The position numbers and the translations under genes are program-made. The notes beneath the pieces were generated by a model. It saw only the letters and a program-made list of their open reading frames with translations, was not told where the DNA came from and made no database searches. This document shows positions 17,046 to 26,175 of a DNA stretch of 64,000 nucleotides, one piece after another. The DNA comes from Bradyrhizobium sp. Gha (lineage in GTDB: Bacteria > Pseudomonadota > Alphaproteobacteria > Rhizobiales > Xanthobacteraceae). The stretch covers positions 106,977 through 170,976 of the forward strand of contig NZ_FOQM01000012.1 of assembly GCF_900113735.1 (NCBI RefSeq), written 5' to 3'. Each line of letters starts with the position of its first letter. Within the stretch, counting starts at the first letter, position 1.

Positions 17046-17115
17046 GCAGCGAATTGCGAATAGTGAACGGAGAGTTCGCGGCCGCGTATTCCACCCGCTA
17101 CTCGCCATTCGCCAT
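17046..17115. repeat. Imperfect inverted repeat (REP-like) between fabZ and lpxA
   Basis: The left arm contains GAATTGCGAATAGTGAA and the right arm, read in reverse complement, AATGGCGAATGGCGAGTAG, both built on the GCGAATxGxGAA theme. Together they could fold into a large stem-loop in the fabZ-lpxA gap. Sequences of this kind look like dispersed intergenic repeats; copy number cannot be judged from one window. Confidence 0.5.
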
Positions 17116-17124
17116 TGGCGATCC

Positions 17125-17586
17125 TCAATCGGTCAGCATCGCCCCGACATCGGCCTCGGCGACGACCTGGCCGTTGACCTTGGCGTCACCGTGAAACCAC
17201 CACATCGTCTTGCGGCGGCCGAGCGAGCGCATGTGATATTCGATGGTGTCGCCCGGCAGCACCGGCTTGCGGAACTTGCACTTGTCGATGGTGAGGAAAT
17301 ACACCGCCCGCGGTTTCTCGGTGCCCTCGACCGATTTGATGCCGATCACGCCGGCGGTCTGCGCCATCGCCTCGATCATCATCACGCCCGGATAGACCGG
17401 GCGCTCGGGGAAATGCCCTTGGAAAGCCGGCTCGTTGAACGTGACGTTCTTGATGCCGATGCCGCTGTAATCGGCGCGGATGTTGATCACCCGGTCGATC
17501 AGCAGCATCGGAAAGCGATGCGGCAGGGTCTGGAGGATCGCATTGATGTCCACCAGCTCGAATTTTACAGGTGATTCCGCCGTCAT
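17125..17586 (-). CDS. fabZ: 3-hydroxyacyl-[acyl-carrier-protein] dehydratase
   Basis: Hot-dog fold dehydratase of 153 residues that removes water from 3-hydroxyacyl-ACP in fatty acid elongation and shares the 3-hydroxymyristoyl pool with LpxA and LpxD. The active-site motif GHFPERPVYPGVMMIEAMAQ, with its His and downstream Glu, is intact near residue 60. PHRFPMLLIDRV at the start is typical. The ATG overlaps the lpxD stop through ATGA, so the pair is translationally coupled. Confidence 0.97.
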   Translation of the reverse strand: MTAESPVKFELVDINAILQTLPHRFPMLLIDRVINIRADYSGIGIKNVTFNEPAFQGHFPERPVYPGVMMIEAMAQTAGVIGIKSVEGTEKPRAVYFLTIDKCKFRKPVLPGDTIEYHMRSLGRRKTMWWFHGDAKVNGQVVAEADVGAMLTD

Positions 17587-18650
17587 TCCCGTCCCTCGTC
17601 CTTCGGATCGGCCTTGCTGTCGCGTACCAGGCGCTCCACCGCGATAATTTCCTTGAACCATTGTTTGGTCGGCTTGGCAAAAAAACCGCCCCAACGTCCG
17701 TTCGGCGGGATGTCGTCCTTGACGCCGCTCATTGCGGTGACCTGGGCCCCGTCGCCGATCTTGAGGTGATTGTTGATGCCGACCTTGGCTCCCAACGCCA
17801 CGTTGTCGCCGATCGTCAGGCTGCCGGCGAGCCCGATCTGGGCTGCGAGCAGGCAATTCCGGCCGATCGTCACATTGTGGCCGATCTGGACCTGATTGTC
17901 GATTTTGGTGCCCTCCCCGATCACGGTGTCACGCAGGGAGCCGCGGTCGATGGTGGTGCCGGCGCCGACTTCGACATTGTTCTGGATCAGCACACGGCCG
18001 GTCTGCGGCACTTTCAGATGACCCTCCGGGCCGAAGAAGATGAAGCCGTAGCCGTCCTGACCGATCGAGCAGCCGGGGTGGATCAGCACGTTGTTGCCGA
18101 TGAGCGCACACTGGATCGCGGTACGGGCACCGACATTGCAGTCCCGGCCGATCTTGACGCCCGGACCAAGCACCACGCCCGCGCCGATCACGGTGCCGCT
18201 GCCTATCTCGACATCGGGACCGATGACCGTCAATGGCTCGACGACGACATCGTCCTCCAGCCGCGCCGACGGATCGATGATCGCCGATGGCGCGATGCCG
18301 TCGATGCCGGACCAGGATTGCGGCCTCAGCGCATCGCCGTGCCATTCCCGGGCGATCCCGACAAAGGCGCGAAACGGCTGCGCCGCCCGCAGCACCGCGA
18401 CATGCGCCGGCACCTGGGCCTCGAAGCGGGGGCTGACCAGGCAGGCGCCTGCCTTGGTCGCCTTGAGCTCGTCGGCATATTTGAGGTTGTCGAAGAATGC
18501 CAGATGCATCGGGCCTGCCTCGTCGAGCGAAGCAAGGCCCGTGATCACATGGCCACCCCTGGAGGGATCGACCAGCTGCGCCTTGGTCAGCGCGGCAATG
18601 TCAGCCAGCGTTGAAGCCGGCGGCTTTTTGAAGAAGGTCGGCTGCGCCAT
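17583..18650 (-). CDS. lpxD: UDP-3-O-(3-hydroxyacyl)glucosamine N-acyltransferase
   Basis: Third acyl-transfer step of lipid A synthesis, 355 residues. An N-terminal uridine-binding domain (about 1-110) precedes many hexapeptide repeats, for example VIGPDVEIGSGTVIGAGVVL and VIGEGTKIDNQVQIGHNVTI; the conserved histidine follows in the latter segment. The C-terminus contains WGGFFAKPTKQWFKEIIAVE. It stands between bamA and fabZ in the canonical order. Its stop overlaps fabZ. Confidence 0.97.
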   Translation of the reverse strand: MAQPTFFKKPPASTLADIAALTKAQLVDPSRGGHVITGLASLDEAGPMHLAFFDNLKYADELKATKAGACLVSPRFEAQVPAHVAVLRAAQPFRAFVGIAREWHGDALRPQSWSGIDGIAPSAIIDPSARLEDDVVVEPLTVIGPDVEIGSGTVIGAGVVLGPGVKIGRDCNVGARTAIQCALIGNNVLIHPGCSIGQDGYGFIFFGPEGHLKVPQTGRVLIQNNVEVGAGTTIDRGSLRDTVIGEGTKIDNQVQIGHNVTIGRNCLLAAQIGLAGSLTIGDNVALGAKVGINNHLKIGDGAQVTAMSGVKDDIPPNGRWGGFFAKPTKQWFKEIIAVERLVRDSKADPKDEGRE

Positions 18651-18736
18651 TCCACCCCGCCGCGGTCCGGCTTCGGCATGAAGCGGTCAGGCCGCATCAT
18701 GCCTCATCTCACGGATTGAGCACGATCTTTCTGGCT

Positions 18737-18779
18737 GCCGGCCCAAGGAATTCCAAGAAGGAATTCCCAAATGGCCGGC
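18737..18779. repeat. Nested inverted repeat between bamA and lpxD
   Basis: GCCGGCC...GGAATTCC is followed after a short loop by GGAATTCC...GGCCGGC, giving two stacked stems. It lies 20 bases beyond the bamA stop codon (minus strand) and has no T run. It may attenuate transcription or shape mRNA ends between bamA and lpxD. Confidence 0.5.
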
Positions 18780-18798
18780 TCATGCCCTGCTGAACGAA

Positions 18799-21336
18799 CT
18801 AGAACGAGGTGCCGCCGCCGAACCGGAATTCCTGCGTGCGGTCATATTTGCCCTTGGTGAGCGGCACTGCGTAGTCGAAGCGCAGCGGACCGAACGGCGA
18901 GGCCCAAATCAGGCCGACACCAACCGATGACCGGACGACCCTGCTGTCGTCGTAGACCAGACCGGTACAGGTCCCGGTGCTGTTCGGATTGATGGTCGAT
19001 CCCACGCAATTCGAGTTCCTGGTCGTCGTGTTTTCGCCGGTCAGCGACCACGTCGTCGGCCCTTGGTAGTCGTATAGACCGCCGGCGTCGGCGTAGACCG
19101 CACCCTTCAGACCCACTTCCTTCGGCAGGAACCAGAACGGCATCTGCACTTCGAGCGAAGCGCCCCAGTACTTCGTGCCGCCAAGTGCGTCCTGCGTGCC
19201 GTACGGGTTGAGGTCGCGCGGGCCGATGCCGTTAGGCGCGAAGCCGCGGACGAGGTTCGGACCCATCTGGAAGTGATCCAGCATGCGCAGATCGTTGTTG
19301 CCGATCTTGTTCAGGACACCGCCCTGGAGATGGACGACGCCGACGAGGTCGGACACCAGCGACTGGTAGTACTTCGCATCGGCCGCGGTCTTCAGGTAGG
19401 AGACGTCGCCACCGACGCCGGCGAAGTCCTGCCTGAAGTCGATGAGCAGACCGTCGCTGGGGTTCTTGTTGTTGTCGAGTGTGTTGTAGGTCAGCGTGTA
19501 GCCGAGCGCCGAGGTCAGCGTCTTGCCGTTCGCAAGCTCCTTGCGGACCGGCAGAGAGGCTTCGCCGTTGGCGTAGCAACCGAGATTGTTCGACAATGCC
19601 GGGTCCACCCCGGTCGTCGCGTTAATGAAGGCCGGGCTCGGGTTGAATCCCGGCGAACCGACGATGTTGTTACAATCCGCCAGGTAGGACGGCAGCGTGA
19701 TTTCCTGCCGGTAGATCGAATAGCGCAACTGGAGCGACAGATCTTCACGCAACGAGAAGCCGAGGCGCGGCGAGAAGCCGAGCGTCTTGGTGCCGTAGGA
19801 GATGAAGCTGTTGGCCAGCTGCTGGCGCTGATAGACGTCGAGGCCCAGCGCGACGCGATAATCGAGCAGATACGGCTCGACGAACGACAGCGAATAGCCG
19901 CGCGCGTATTGGCCGTAGGTGACCGACGCCTTGGCGAACAGGCCGCGACCGAGCAGGTTGCGCTCGGACACCGAGACTTCGGCCAGCGCACCGTCGGTCG
20001 TGGAGTAGCCGCCCGAGATCGAGAAGTCGCCGGTCGATTTTTCTTCGAGATCGACGATCAGGACCACGCGATCGCTGGAAGAGCCCGGCTCCGTCGTGAT
20101 CTTCACGCTCTTGAAGTAGTCGAGATTCTTCAGGCGGCGCTCGGCGCGGTCGACCAGCGCACGGTTGTAGGCATCGCCCTCGGAGATGTCGAACTCGCGG
20201 CGGATCACGTAGTCACGGGTACGGGTGTTGCCGCGAATGTTGATGCGCTCGATATAGGTGCGCGGACCCTCGTCGACGTTGAACACGACGGAGACGGTGT
20301 GCGCATCGAAATTGCGATCGCCGCCCGGACGCACCACCGCAAAGGCGTAGCCGCGGCGCGAAGCCTCGATCTGCATATCCTCGACCGACTTCTCGACCGA
20401 TTCGACGTTGTAGACCGAGCCGACGCTGACGCGCGAGAAGTAGCGCAGCGAGCTTGGGTCGAAGTTCGGGATGCTGGTGCGGAAATCGACGTTGCCGACG
20501 CGGTACTGCTGCCCTTCCTCGATCTTGAAGGTGACGTTGAAGCCCTTCTTCTCCGGATCGTATTCGGTCAGCGCGGCCACGACCTGAACGTCGGCGAAGC
20601 CGTTCTTCAGGTAGAAGCGGCGAATCAGGTCGCGGTCGGCCTCGACGCGGTCGGGGTCGTACACGTCGCCGCTGCCGAGGAAGCTCAGCAGATTGGTTTC
20701 GTGGGTCTTGATGATGTCCCGCAAGCGGTAGGACGAGAACGAATTGTTGCCGATGAACTCGATCGATTTGACCGAGGTCTTGGCGCCTTCGTTAATCGTG
20801 AAGACGAGATCGACTCGGTTATTCGGCTGTTCGATGATCTCCGGCGTGACGGTGACGTCGTAGCGGCCGGAGTGACGATAGATTTCAGCGATTCGCAGCG
20901 TGTCCGACTGCACCATGGCGCGGGAGAACGTGCCGCGGGCCTTGGACTGCACTTCGGCGGTGAGCTGCTCGTCCTTGATCTTCTTGTTGCCCTCGAAAGC
21001 GACGCGCCCGATCACCGGGTTTTCCACGACGGAGACGATGATCTGGCCGCCTGGGCCGCGGTTGATCCTCACGTCCTGGAACAAGCCGGTCTCGATCAGC
21101 GCCTTGAGGCCGTCATCGATCGCGCCTTGATCGAGGCGGCCGCCCGGGCCAGGCTTGAAATAGGAGCGGATCGTCTCCAGCTCGACCCGGCGATTTCCTT
21201 GGACGGAAATCGACTGCACGGTCTGGGCGAGCGCAGGCGAAGACACCAAAACAGCCCCAACCGGGGCAACCACCGGCGCGCCGAACATGATCAGGGTTGC
21301 GAGCAAGCCCCCCCGGAGTCGCAGTCCAAACTTCAT
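18799..21336 (-). CDS. bamA: Outer membrane protein assembly factor BamA
   Basis: Central subunit of the BAM complex, which folds beta-barrel proteins into the outer membrane; 845 residues. A signal peptide ends near SSPALAQ (about residue 37). Five POTRA domains follow to about residue 415 (SISVQGNRRVELETIRSYF is the first), then the 16-strand barrel. The protein ends EFRFGGGTSF, with the terminal aromatic residue that marks barrel substrates. The ATG at 21336 (MKFGLRLRGG) is preferred over a longer frame because it starts the signal peptide. It is flanked by rseP and lpxD in the usual order. Confidence 0.97.
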   Translation of the reverse strand: MKFGLRLRGGLLATLIMFGAPVVAPVGAVLVSSPALAQTVQSISVQGNRRVELETIRSYFKPGPGGRLDQGAIDDGLKALIETGLFQDVRINRGPGGQIIVSVVENPVIGRVAFEGNKKIKDEQLTAEVQSKARGTFSRAMVQSDTLRIAEIYRHSGRYDVTVTPEIIEQPNNRVDLVFTINEGAKTSVKSIEFIGNNSFSSYRLRDIIKTHETNLLSFLGSGDVYDPDRVEADRDLIRRFYLKNGFADVQVVAALTEYDPEKKGFNVTFKIEEGQQYRVGNVDFRTSIPNFDPSSLRYFSRVSVGSVYNVESVEKSVEDMQIEASRRGYAFAVVRPGGDRNFDAHTVSVVFNVDEGPRTYIERINIRGNTRTRDYVIRREFDISEGDAYNRALVDRAERRLKNLDYFKSVKITTEPGSSSDRVVLIVDLEEKSTGDFSISGGYSTTDGALAEVSVSERNLLGRGLFAKASVTYGQYARGYSLSFVEPYLLDYRVALGLDVYQRQQLANSFISYGTKTLGFSPRLGFSLREDLSLQLRYSIYRQEITLPSYLADCNNIVGSPGFNPSPAFINATTGVDPALSNNLGCYANGEASLPVRKELANGKTLTSALGYTLTYNTLDNNKNPSDGLLIDFRQDFAGVGGDVSYLKTAADAKYYQSLVSDLVGVVHLQGGVLNKIGNNDLRMLDHFQMGPNLVRGFAPNGIGPRDLNPYGTQDALGGTKYWGASLEVQMPFWFLPKEVGLKGAVYADAGGLYDYQGPTTWSLTGENTTTRNSNCVGSTINPNSTGTCTGLVYDDSRVVRSSVGVGLIWASPFGPLRFDYAVPLTKGKYDRTQEFRFGGGTSF

Positions 21337-21509
21337 TGCGCAACGCGCCCTTATCAGTACCAGACCCAACCCCAACGCCGGTCTGGGAGATTCCCCAAGT
21401 TCAAGCCGCTTGTAGCCAATTTCACCGACGCCGCAAACGGCAGAACGCGCCGCAATTTCAATTTCATACCAAGACGTTGCTCAACAGCAACGCCACAAAA
21501 AAGCCCTTA

Positions 21510-22661
21510 TCAGGAACCCGGCAATCGCAGGATGTCGTTATAGGCTGAGAACACCATCAGCATCAGCACCAGCGCGAGTCCGATTCGAAACCCGATCTCC
21601 TGCGTCCGCTCGGACAGCGGACGACCGCGGACCACTTCCGCCGAGTAGAACATGAGGTGGCCGCCATCGAGCAGCGGGATCGGGAACAGGTTCAACAGGC
21701 CGATCGAGACCGACAGGACGGCGCAGAGGTTGATGAGGAACTGCAACCCGGCGTTGGCCGCCTGGCCCGACATTTTTGCGATGCCGATGACCCCGCTGAC
21801 CTCGCTGGGATTGCCAGCGCCCGTGAACAGCGAGCCCAGGAACTTGAAGGTGCTGGTGATGATGAACCAGACCTGCTCAACCCCGATCTTGAGCGCCTCG
21901 CCGATTCCGACCGGCGTCGTCGAAGCCTCACCGGGCTGGGACTTGTGCTCGACCCCAAGCACCCCGACCTGGTGACGATTGCCGAACGGATCCTTGCGCT
22001 CGAGCAGCGCCGGCGTGGCGGTCAGCGAGACGAGCCCGCCGTCGCGCTTCACCTGGAAAACCAGCGCCGAACCCGCGCTCGTCGCGACGATCCGCTGCAT
22101 GTCCGCAAAGCTCTCGATCGGCTTGCCGTCAATCTGGACGACGACGTCGCCGACCTTGAAGCCGGCCGCGGCTGCCGCACCGTCAGCGACGACGCCGTCC
22201 ACGCGCGCGATGGTGCTCGGCTTGCCGTAATACAGGGCCATGCCTGCGAAAATCAGGGCACCCAGAATGAAATTGGCGATCGGGCCGGCGGCAACGATAG
22301 CTGCGCGTGGGCCGACCTTCTTGTGGTGGAAGCTGCCGGCGCGCTCCTCCGCCGACATGGCCTCAAGCGTCGCGGCCGACGGGGTGGACGCCTCGCTCTC
22401 GTCACCGAAGAACTTCACGTAGCCGCCGAGCGGGATCGCCGAGATCTTCCAGCGGGTGCCGTGGCGGTCGTTGAAGCCGACCAGTTCGGGCCCGAAGCCG
22501 AGCGAAAACGTCAAAACGCGAACGCCGGCCCAGCGCGCGACCAGAAAATGGCCGAGCTCGTGGAAGAACACGACGATGGTCAGGACGACGAGGAAGGGAA
22601 CGACGTAGCCGAGGAGCCCATGGCTCAACGTGTTGAAACTATGGACGAAAAAGTCGATCAT
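21510..22661 (-). CDS. rseP: RseP-type site-2 protease
   Basis: Membrane zinc protease of 383 residues that performs intramembrane cleavage in envelope stress signalling and trims signal-peptide remnants. The zinc site HELGH is in the first membrane helix (residues 34-38) and the second metal-binding motif reads PIPLLDGGHL near residue 337. One PDZ domain is visible around residues 120-210 (GVVADGAAAAAGFKVGDVVV). The length fits the single-PDZ form. Position between dxr and bamA is the conserved arrangement. Confidence 0.95.
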   Translation of the reverse strand: MIDFFVHSFNTLSHGLLGYVVPFLVVLTIVVFFHELGHFLVARWAGVRVLTFSLGFGPELVGFNDRHGTRWKISAIPLGGYVKFFGDESEASTPSAATLEAMSAEERAGSFHHKKVGPRAAIVAAGPIANFILGALIFAGMALYYGKPSTIARVDGVVADGAAAAAGFKVGDVVVQIDGKPIESFADMQRIVATSAGSALVFQVKRDGGLVSLTATPALLERKDPFGNRHQVGVLGVEHKSQPGEASTTPVGIGEALKIGVEQVWFIITSTFKFLGSLFTGAGNPSEVSGVIGIAKMSGQAANAGLQFLINLCAVLSVSIGLLNLFPIPLLDGGHLMFYSAEVVRGRPLSERTQEIGFRIGLALVLMLMVFSAYNDILRLPGS

Positions 22662-22705
22662 CGAATTCCCTCATCCAGCGCCGCAAGGCCCTGGCCCCCA
22701 ATTGT

Positions 22706-23929
22706 CTAGGATGCCTTTAAGGCAATTTGAGGCAATAGGGCGGCAGCTTTATTTCGAGCAACATGGTCAACGGAAATTGCATCATCCGCTGAGGTCATGG
22801 GTCCCTGGTTCCCGCCGCGGACCCAGTCCTCCAGCGTCGCCTCGACCAGCCGGGCAATGGCGCCGAACCGGATCTTGCCGGCAATGAAGGCCGCCACCGC
22901 GACCTCGTTGGCGGCGTTGTAGACGGTGGTCGCCCCCTTCCCGGTCCGCAGCGAATCAAAGGCCAGCCGAAGCCCGGGGAACCGCTCGAAGTCGGGTGCC
23001 TCGAAGGTCAGCTGACCGATCTTGGCCAGATCGAGCTTGGCCGCCGGTCCCTTGATCCGGTCGGGCCAGCCCAGGCAATGGGCGATCGGCGTGCGCATGT
23101 CGGGCGAGCCCAGCTGCGCCATCACCGAGCGGTCGGAGAACTCGACCATGCCGTGGATGATCGACTGCGGATGCACCAGAACGTCGATCTCGTCGGGCGT
23201 CAGCGCGAACAGATAGGACGCCTCGATCACCTCGAGGCCCTTGTTCATCATCGAGGCGGAATCGATCGTGATCTTCTGGCCCATGCTCCAGTTGGGATGC
23301 TTCAGGGCCTGCTCGAGCGTCGCCTGCTCGATGTCTGCAGGCTTCCAGGTACGGAACGGACCGCCCGAGGCCGTGATGATGACGCGGACCAACTCGTCAC
23401 GATTGCCCGATGCCAGCGCCTGAAACAGCGCGTTGTGCTCGGAATCCGCCGGGAGGATGCAGGCTCCCGCTTTCGCCGCGCGCTGCATGAAGAAATCGCC
23501 GGCACAGACCAGACATTCCTTGTTGGCGAGCGCGACATGGGCGCCGCGATCGACCGCGGCCAAAGCCGGCTTCAGTCCGGCAGCACCGCTCACCGCGGCC
23601 ATCACCCAATCGGCAGGGCGCGCGCCGGCCTCGATGACCGCGCTTTCGCCCGCCCCGCATTCGGTGGCCGTGCCCGCAAGTGCGGCCTTGAGGTCGGCAA
23701 GCCTGGAGCCATCTGCGATCGCGACGAAGCGTGCGGAAAACTCTTTCGCGAGCTTGGCCAGCGCCTCGACATTGCTGTTCGCCGTCAAGGCCTCGACGCG
23801 ATAACGCTCGGGCGAAGCGCGCAGCAGATCCATCGTGCTGTCGCCGATCGAGCCGGTGGCACCGAGGACCGTGACGCTGCGAATATCAGTCGCAGCAAGC
23901 TTGTTATTACGCAAAGGGACTGCGCTCAT
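22706..23929 (-). CDS. dxr: 1-deoxy-D-xylulose 5-phosphate reductoisomerase
   Basis: Second enzyme of the MEP isoprenoid pathway, NADPH-dependent, 407 residues. The nucleotide-binding loop reads VTVLGATGSIGDSTMDLL near residue 18. The metal and substrate region shows ALANKECLVCAGD and LPADSEHNALFQAL, and the flexible loop HPNWSMGQKITIDSASMMNK follows. The ATG at 23929 is four bases after the cdsA stop, so the two genes are almost overlapping; longer in-frame starts fall inside cdsA and are rejected. It feeds UppS, encoded two genes upstream. Confidence 0.97.
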   Translation of the reverse strand: MSAVPLRNNKLAATDIRSVTVLGATGSIGDSTMDLLRASPERYRVEALTANSNVEALAKLAKEFSARFVAIADGSRLADLKAALAGTATECGAGESAVIEAGARPADWVMAAVSGAAGLKPALAAVDRGAHVALANKECLVCAGDFFMQRAAKAGACILPADSEHNALFQALASGNRDELVRVIITASGGPFRTWKPADIEQATLEQALKHPNWSMGQKITIDSASMMNKGLEVIEASYLFALTPDEIDVLVHPQSIIHGMVEFSDRSVMAQLGSPDMRTPIAHCLGWPDRIKGPAAKLDLAKIGQLTFEAPDFERFPGLRLAFDSLRTGKGATTVYNAANEVAVAAFIAGKIRFGAIARLVEATLEDWVRGGNQGPMTSADDAISVDHVARNKAAALLPQIALKAS

Positions 23930-23933
23930 ATCC

Positions 23934-24776
23934 TCACCAAACCACAAGACCGCTTCCGGCGCTATGCACACCGTGGCGGAGAAAGCCGATAATCCAGGCC
24001 ACGAGAATGGCGGCGACAAAGCCATCCAGACGATCCAGAAGCCCGCCATGACCGGGAATTAAGTGACTGGAATCCTTGACGCCGAAGCGCCTTTTCACCG
24101 CGGATTCGAACAGATCGCCGGCCTGCGATACCACCGACAGGACGGCGCTGACCAGCAGCAGGGGAATTGCCTTGCCGATGCCGAATGCCGCAAAGCCAGA
24201 TGCGACCGCAAGGCTCGCCACAAAGCCGCCGAACGCACCGGCCCAGGTCTTCTTCGGGCTGACGCGCGGCCACAGCTTCGGCCCGCCGATGCCGCGGCCA
24301 GCGAAATAGCCGCCGATATCGGTCGCCCACACCACCAGCAGCACGAACATCAGCGCGGCGAAACCGTTGACAAGATCCTTGCGCAAAAGGATCGAGGCCA
24401 GCAGCGCCGCCGCTGCATAGGCGAACCCCGTCGCAGCCCACATGAACTTGCCACGCGCGATCAGCGTGATGATCGCGCCGCCGACGCAACCAACGACGAC
24501 GGCGGTCTTGAGCGCGCCGGCGGCAACGCACAAGCCCATCATGGCGAGGACGAGCGTCCCTGCCCCGGTCAGCGCGGTCGAACCTGCGCCCACCACCATC
24601 AGCCATTCCGCGAACAGCCCGATCGATATCAGCGTGACGAGCAGCGCCCACAGCCAGCCGCCGGCATAAGCCAGCGCGATCGTAACCGGCGCCAGCACCA
24701 GTCCGGCGAGGACTCGCATCACGAGATTGCTCGGAGCGGGCTTCGTGCCCGCCGGTGCGGCGTCGGATTCGCTCAC
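23934..24776 (-). CDS. cdsA: Phosphatidate cytidylyltransferase
   Basis: Integral membrane enzyme of 280 residues making CDP-diacylglycerol from CTP and phosphatidate, the branch point of phospholipid synthesis. Seven or eight hydrophobic helices precede the CTP-transferase signature, seen here as SQAGDLFESAVKRRFGVKD and HGGLLDRLDG near the C-terminus. The N-terminal 20 residues are polar. Its start overlaps the uppS stop by four bases. Confidence 0.95.
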   Translation of the reverse strand: MSESDAAPAGTKPAPSNLVMRVLAGLVLAPVTIALAYAGGWLWALLVTLISIGLFAEWLMVVGAGSTALTGAGTLVLAMMGLCVAAGALKTAVVVGCVGGAIITLIARGKFMWAATGFAYAAAALLASILLRKDLVNGFAALMFVLLVVWATDIGGYFAGRGIGGPKLWPRVSPKKTWAGAFGGFVASLAVASGFAAFGIGKAIPLLLVSAVLSVVSQAGDLFESAVKRRFGVKDSSHLIPGHGGLLDRLDGFVAAILVAWIIGFLRHGVHSAGSGLVVW

Positions 24777-25531
24777 GAGGCTGATTTCGCGACCAGGCCG
24801 CCGAAACGACGTTCGCGCCTGGCAAATTCGGCGATCGCGCTTTCGAGCGCCGCCTTGTCGAAATCAGGCCAATGGACCGGCACGAACACGAGTTCGCTAT
24901 AGGCGGCCTGCCACATCAGGAAATTGGACAGGCGCTGCTCGCCGCTGGTGCGGATGATGAGGTCAGGATCGGGAATGTCGGGCGCATCGAGATAGGCGCC
25001 GACCGTCTCGGCGTCGATCGTATCGGCATCCCGCTTGCCGTCGGCGACTTCGCGCGCGAGCTTCTGCGCCGCTTTCGCGATCTCCTGCCGCGAGCCGTAA
25101 TTGAACGCGACGACGAGCGTGAGACGCGTGTTGTCGCGCGTCAGCTCCTCGGCTTCGTTCAGCAGCGCGCAGATGTCGCCATCGAGCCCGTCGCGTTCGC
25201 CGATGATTCGCACCTTGACGCCATCGCGGTGCAGGCTTGCGAGATCATTGCGGATGAAGCGGCGGAGCAGACCGAAGAGATCGCCGATCTCGCTCGCCGG
25301 GCGCGACCAGTTTTCCGAGCTGAAGGAGAAGATGGTGAGATAGCGGATGCCGAGCTCATGCGAGGCACGCACCACGCGGCGCAGCGCCTCGACACCGCGG
25401 CGATGCCCCTCCGCCCGCGGCAGACCGCGCGCGGCCGCCCAACGCCCGTTGCCATCCATGATGATGGCGACATGCGCAGGCGCGTCGGACCGATCGGGTC
25501 CTTCAGTTGCGGGCGCGGCGGCGTTGGGCAT
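24773..25531 (-). CDS. uppS: Undecaprenyl diphosphate synthase (isoprenyl transferase)
   Basis: Cis-prenyltransferase of 252 residues that builds the C55 lipid carrier for peptidoglycan and O-antigen. The catalytic Asp is in HVAIIMDGNGRWAAARGLPR, with HRRGVEALRRVV after it. FSFSSENWSRP and the C-terminal PDLIIRTSGEQRLSNFLMWQ motif are complete. It lies 13 bases after frr and overlaps cdsA. Confidence 0.97.
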   Translation of the reverse strand: MPNAAAPATEGPDRSDAPAHVAIIMDGNGRWAAARGLPRAEGHRRGVEALRRVVRASHELGIRYLTIFSFSSENWSRPASEIGDLFGLLRRFIRNDLASLHRDGVKVRIIGERDGLDGDICALLNEAEELTRDNTRLTLVVAFNYGSRQEIAKAAQKLAREVADGKRDADTIDAETVGAYLDAPDIPDPDLIIRTSGEQRLSNFLMWQAAYSELVFVPVHWPDFDKAALESAIAEFARRERRFGGLVAKSAS

Positions 25532-25544
25532 GGGAAAAGCGGCC

Positions 25545-26108
25545 TTAGACGGTGAGGATTTCTTTTTCCTTGGCGGCCAGCAGCTGGTCGATCTCGGTAA
25601 TGGTGCCGTCGGTCGCCTTCTGCACCTCGTCGGCGTGACGCTTCTGATCGTCCTCCGACATCTCGTGATTCTTCTCGAGCTTCTTCAGCACGTCGAGACC
25701 GTCGCGGCGGACATGACGCGCAGCAACCTTGGCGGCCTCGGCGTATTTATGCGCGACCTTGACCAGCTCCTTGCGGCGCTCCTCGTTGAGCTCGGGAATG
25801 CGCAGGCGCAGCACCTGGCCTTCGGTCGCCGGCGACAGGCCGAGATTGGAATCGACGATTGCCTTCTCCACCGGCTTCACCATCGTCTTGTCCCAGACCT
25901 GCACCGAGATCAGGCGCGGCTCGGGCACGCTGACGGTCGCGAGCTGATTGAGCGGCATGTGACTGCCATAAGCCTCGACCTGCACCGGATCGAGCATCGA
26001 GGCCGACGCTCGGCCCGTCCGCAAACCGCCAAGCTCGTGCTTGAGCGAGGCGACGGCGCCCTGCATGCGGCGCTTCACTTCGTTGAGGTCGAAATTACCC
26101 GTGGCCAT
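25545..26108 (-). CDS. frr: Ribosome recycling factor
   Basis: RRF, 187 residues, which with EF-G splits the post-termination ribosome. The sequence begins NFDLNEVKRRMQGAVASLKH and contains GLRTGRASASMLDPVQVEAY and the LSPATEGQVLRLRIPELNEE core, all standard. An in-frame GTG directly before the ATG is rejected because GGAGAAACG is better spaced to the ATG. pyrH lies 67 bases upstream. Confidence 0.97.
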   Translation of the reverse strand: MATGNFDLNEVKRRMQGAVASLKHELGGLRTGRASASMLDPVQVEAYGSHMPLNQLATVSVPEPRLISVQVWDKTMVKPVEKAIVDSNLGLSPATEGQVLRLRIPELNEERRKELVKVAHKYAEAAKVAARHVRRDGLDVLKKLEKNHEMSEDDQKRHADEVQKATDGTITEIDQLLAAKEKEILTV

Positions 26109-26175
26109 CACGTTTCTCCTTTAATAACCCGGCGACCTCACCGCACCCCTTGCTCGGGGCGCGCCAGATGAGCCA

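Noticed and set aside
18737..18779. bamA-lpxD hairpin as a rho-independent terminator
   Set aside because: No T run on the minus strand, and termination here would cut off the essential lpx genes; listed only as an inverted repeat.
19273..21543. Long plus-strand open frame opposite bamA
   Set aside because: Shadow of the bamA codon pattern; no domains, and it runs through the bamA start region.
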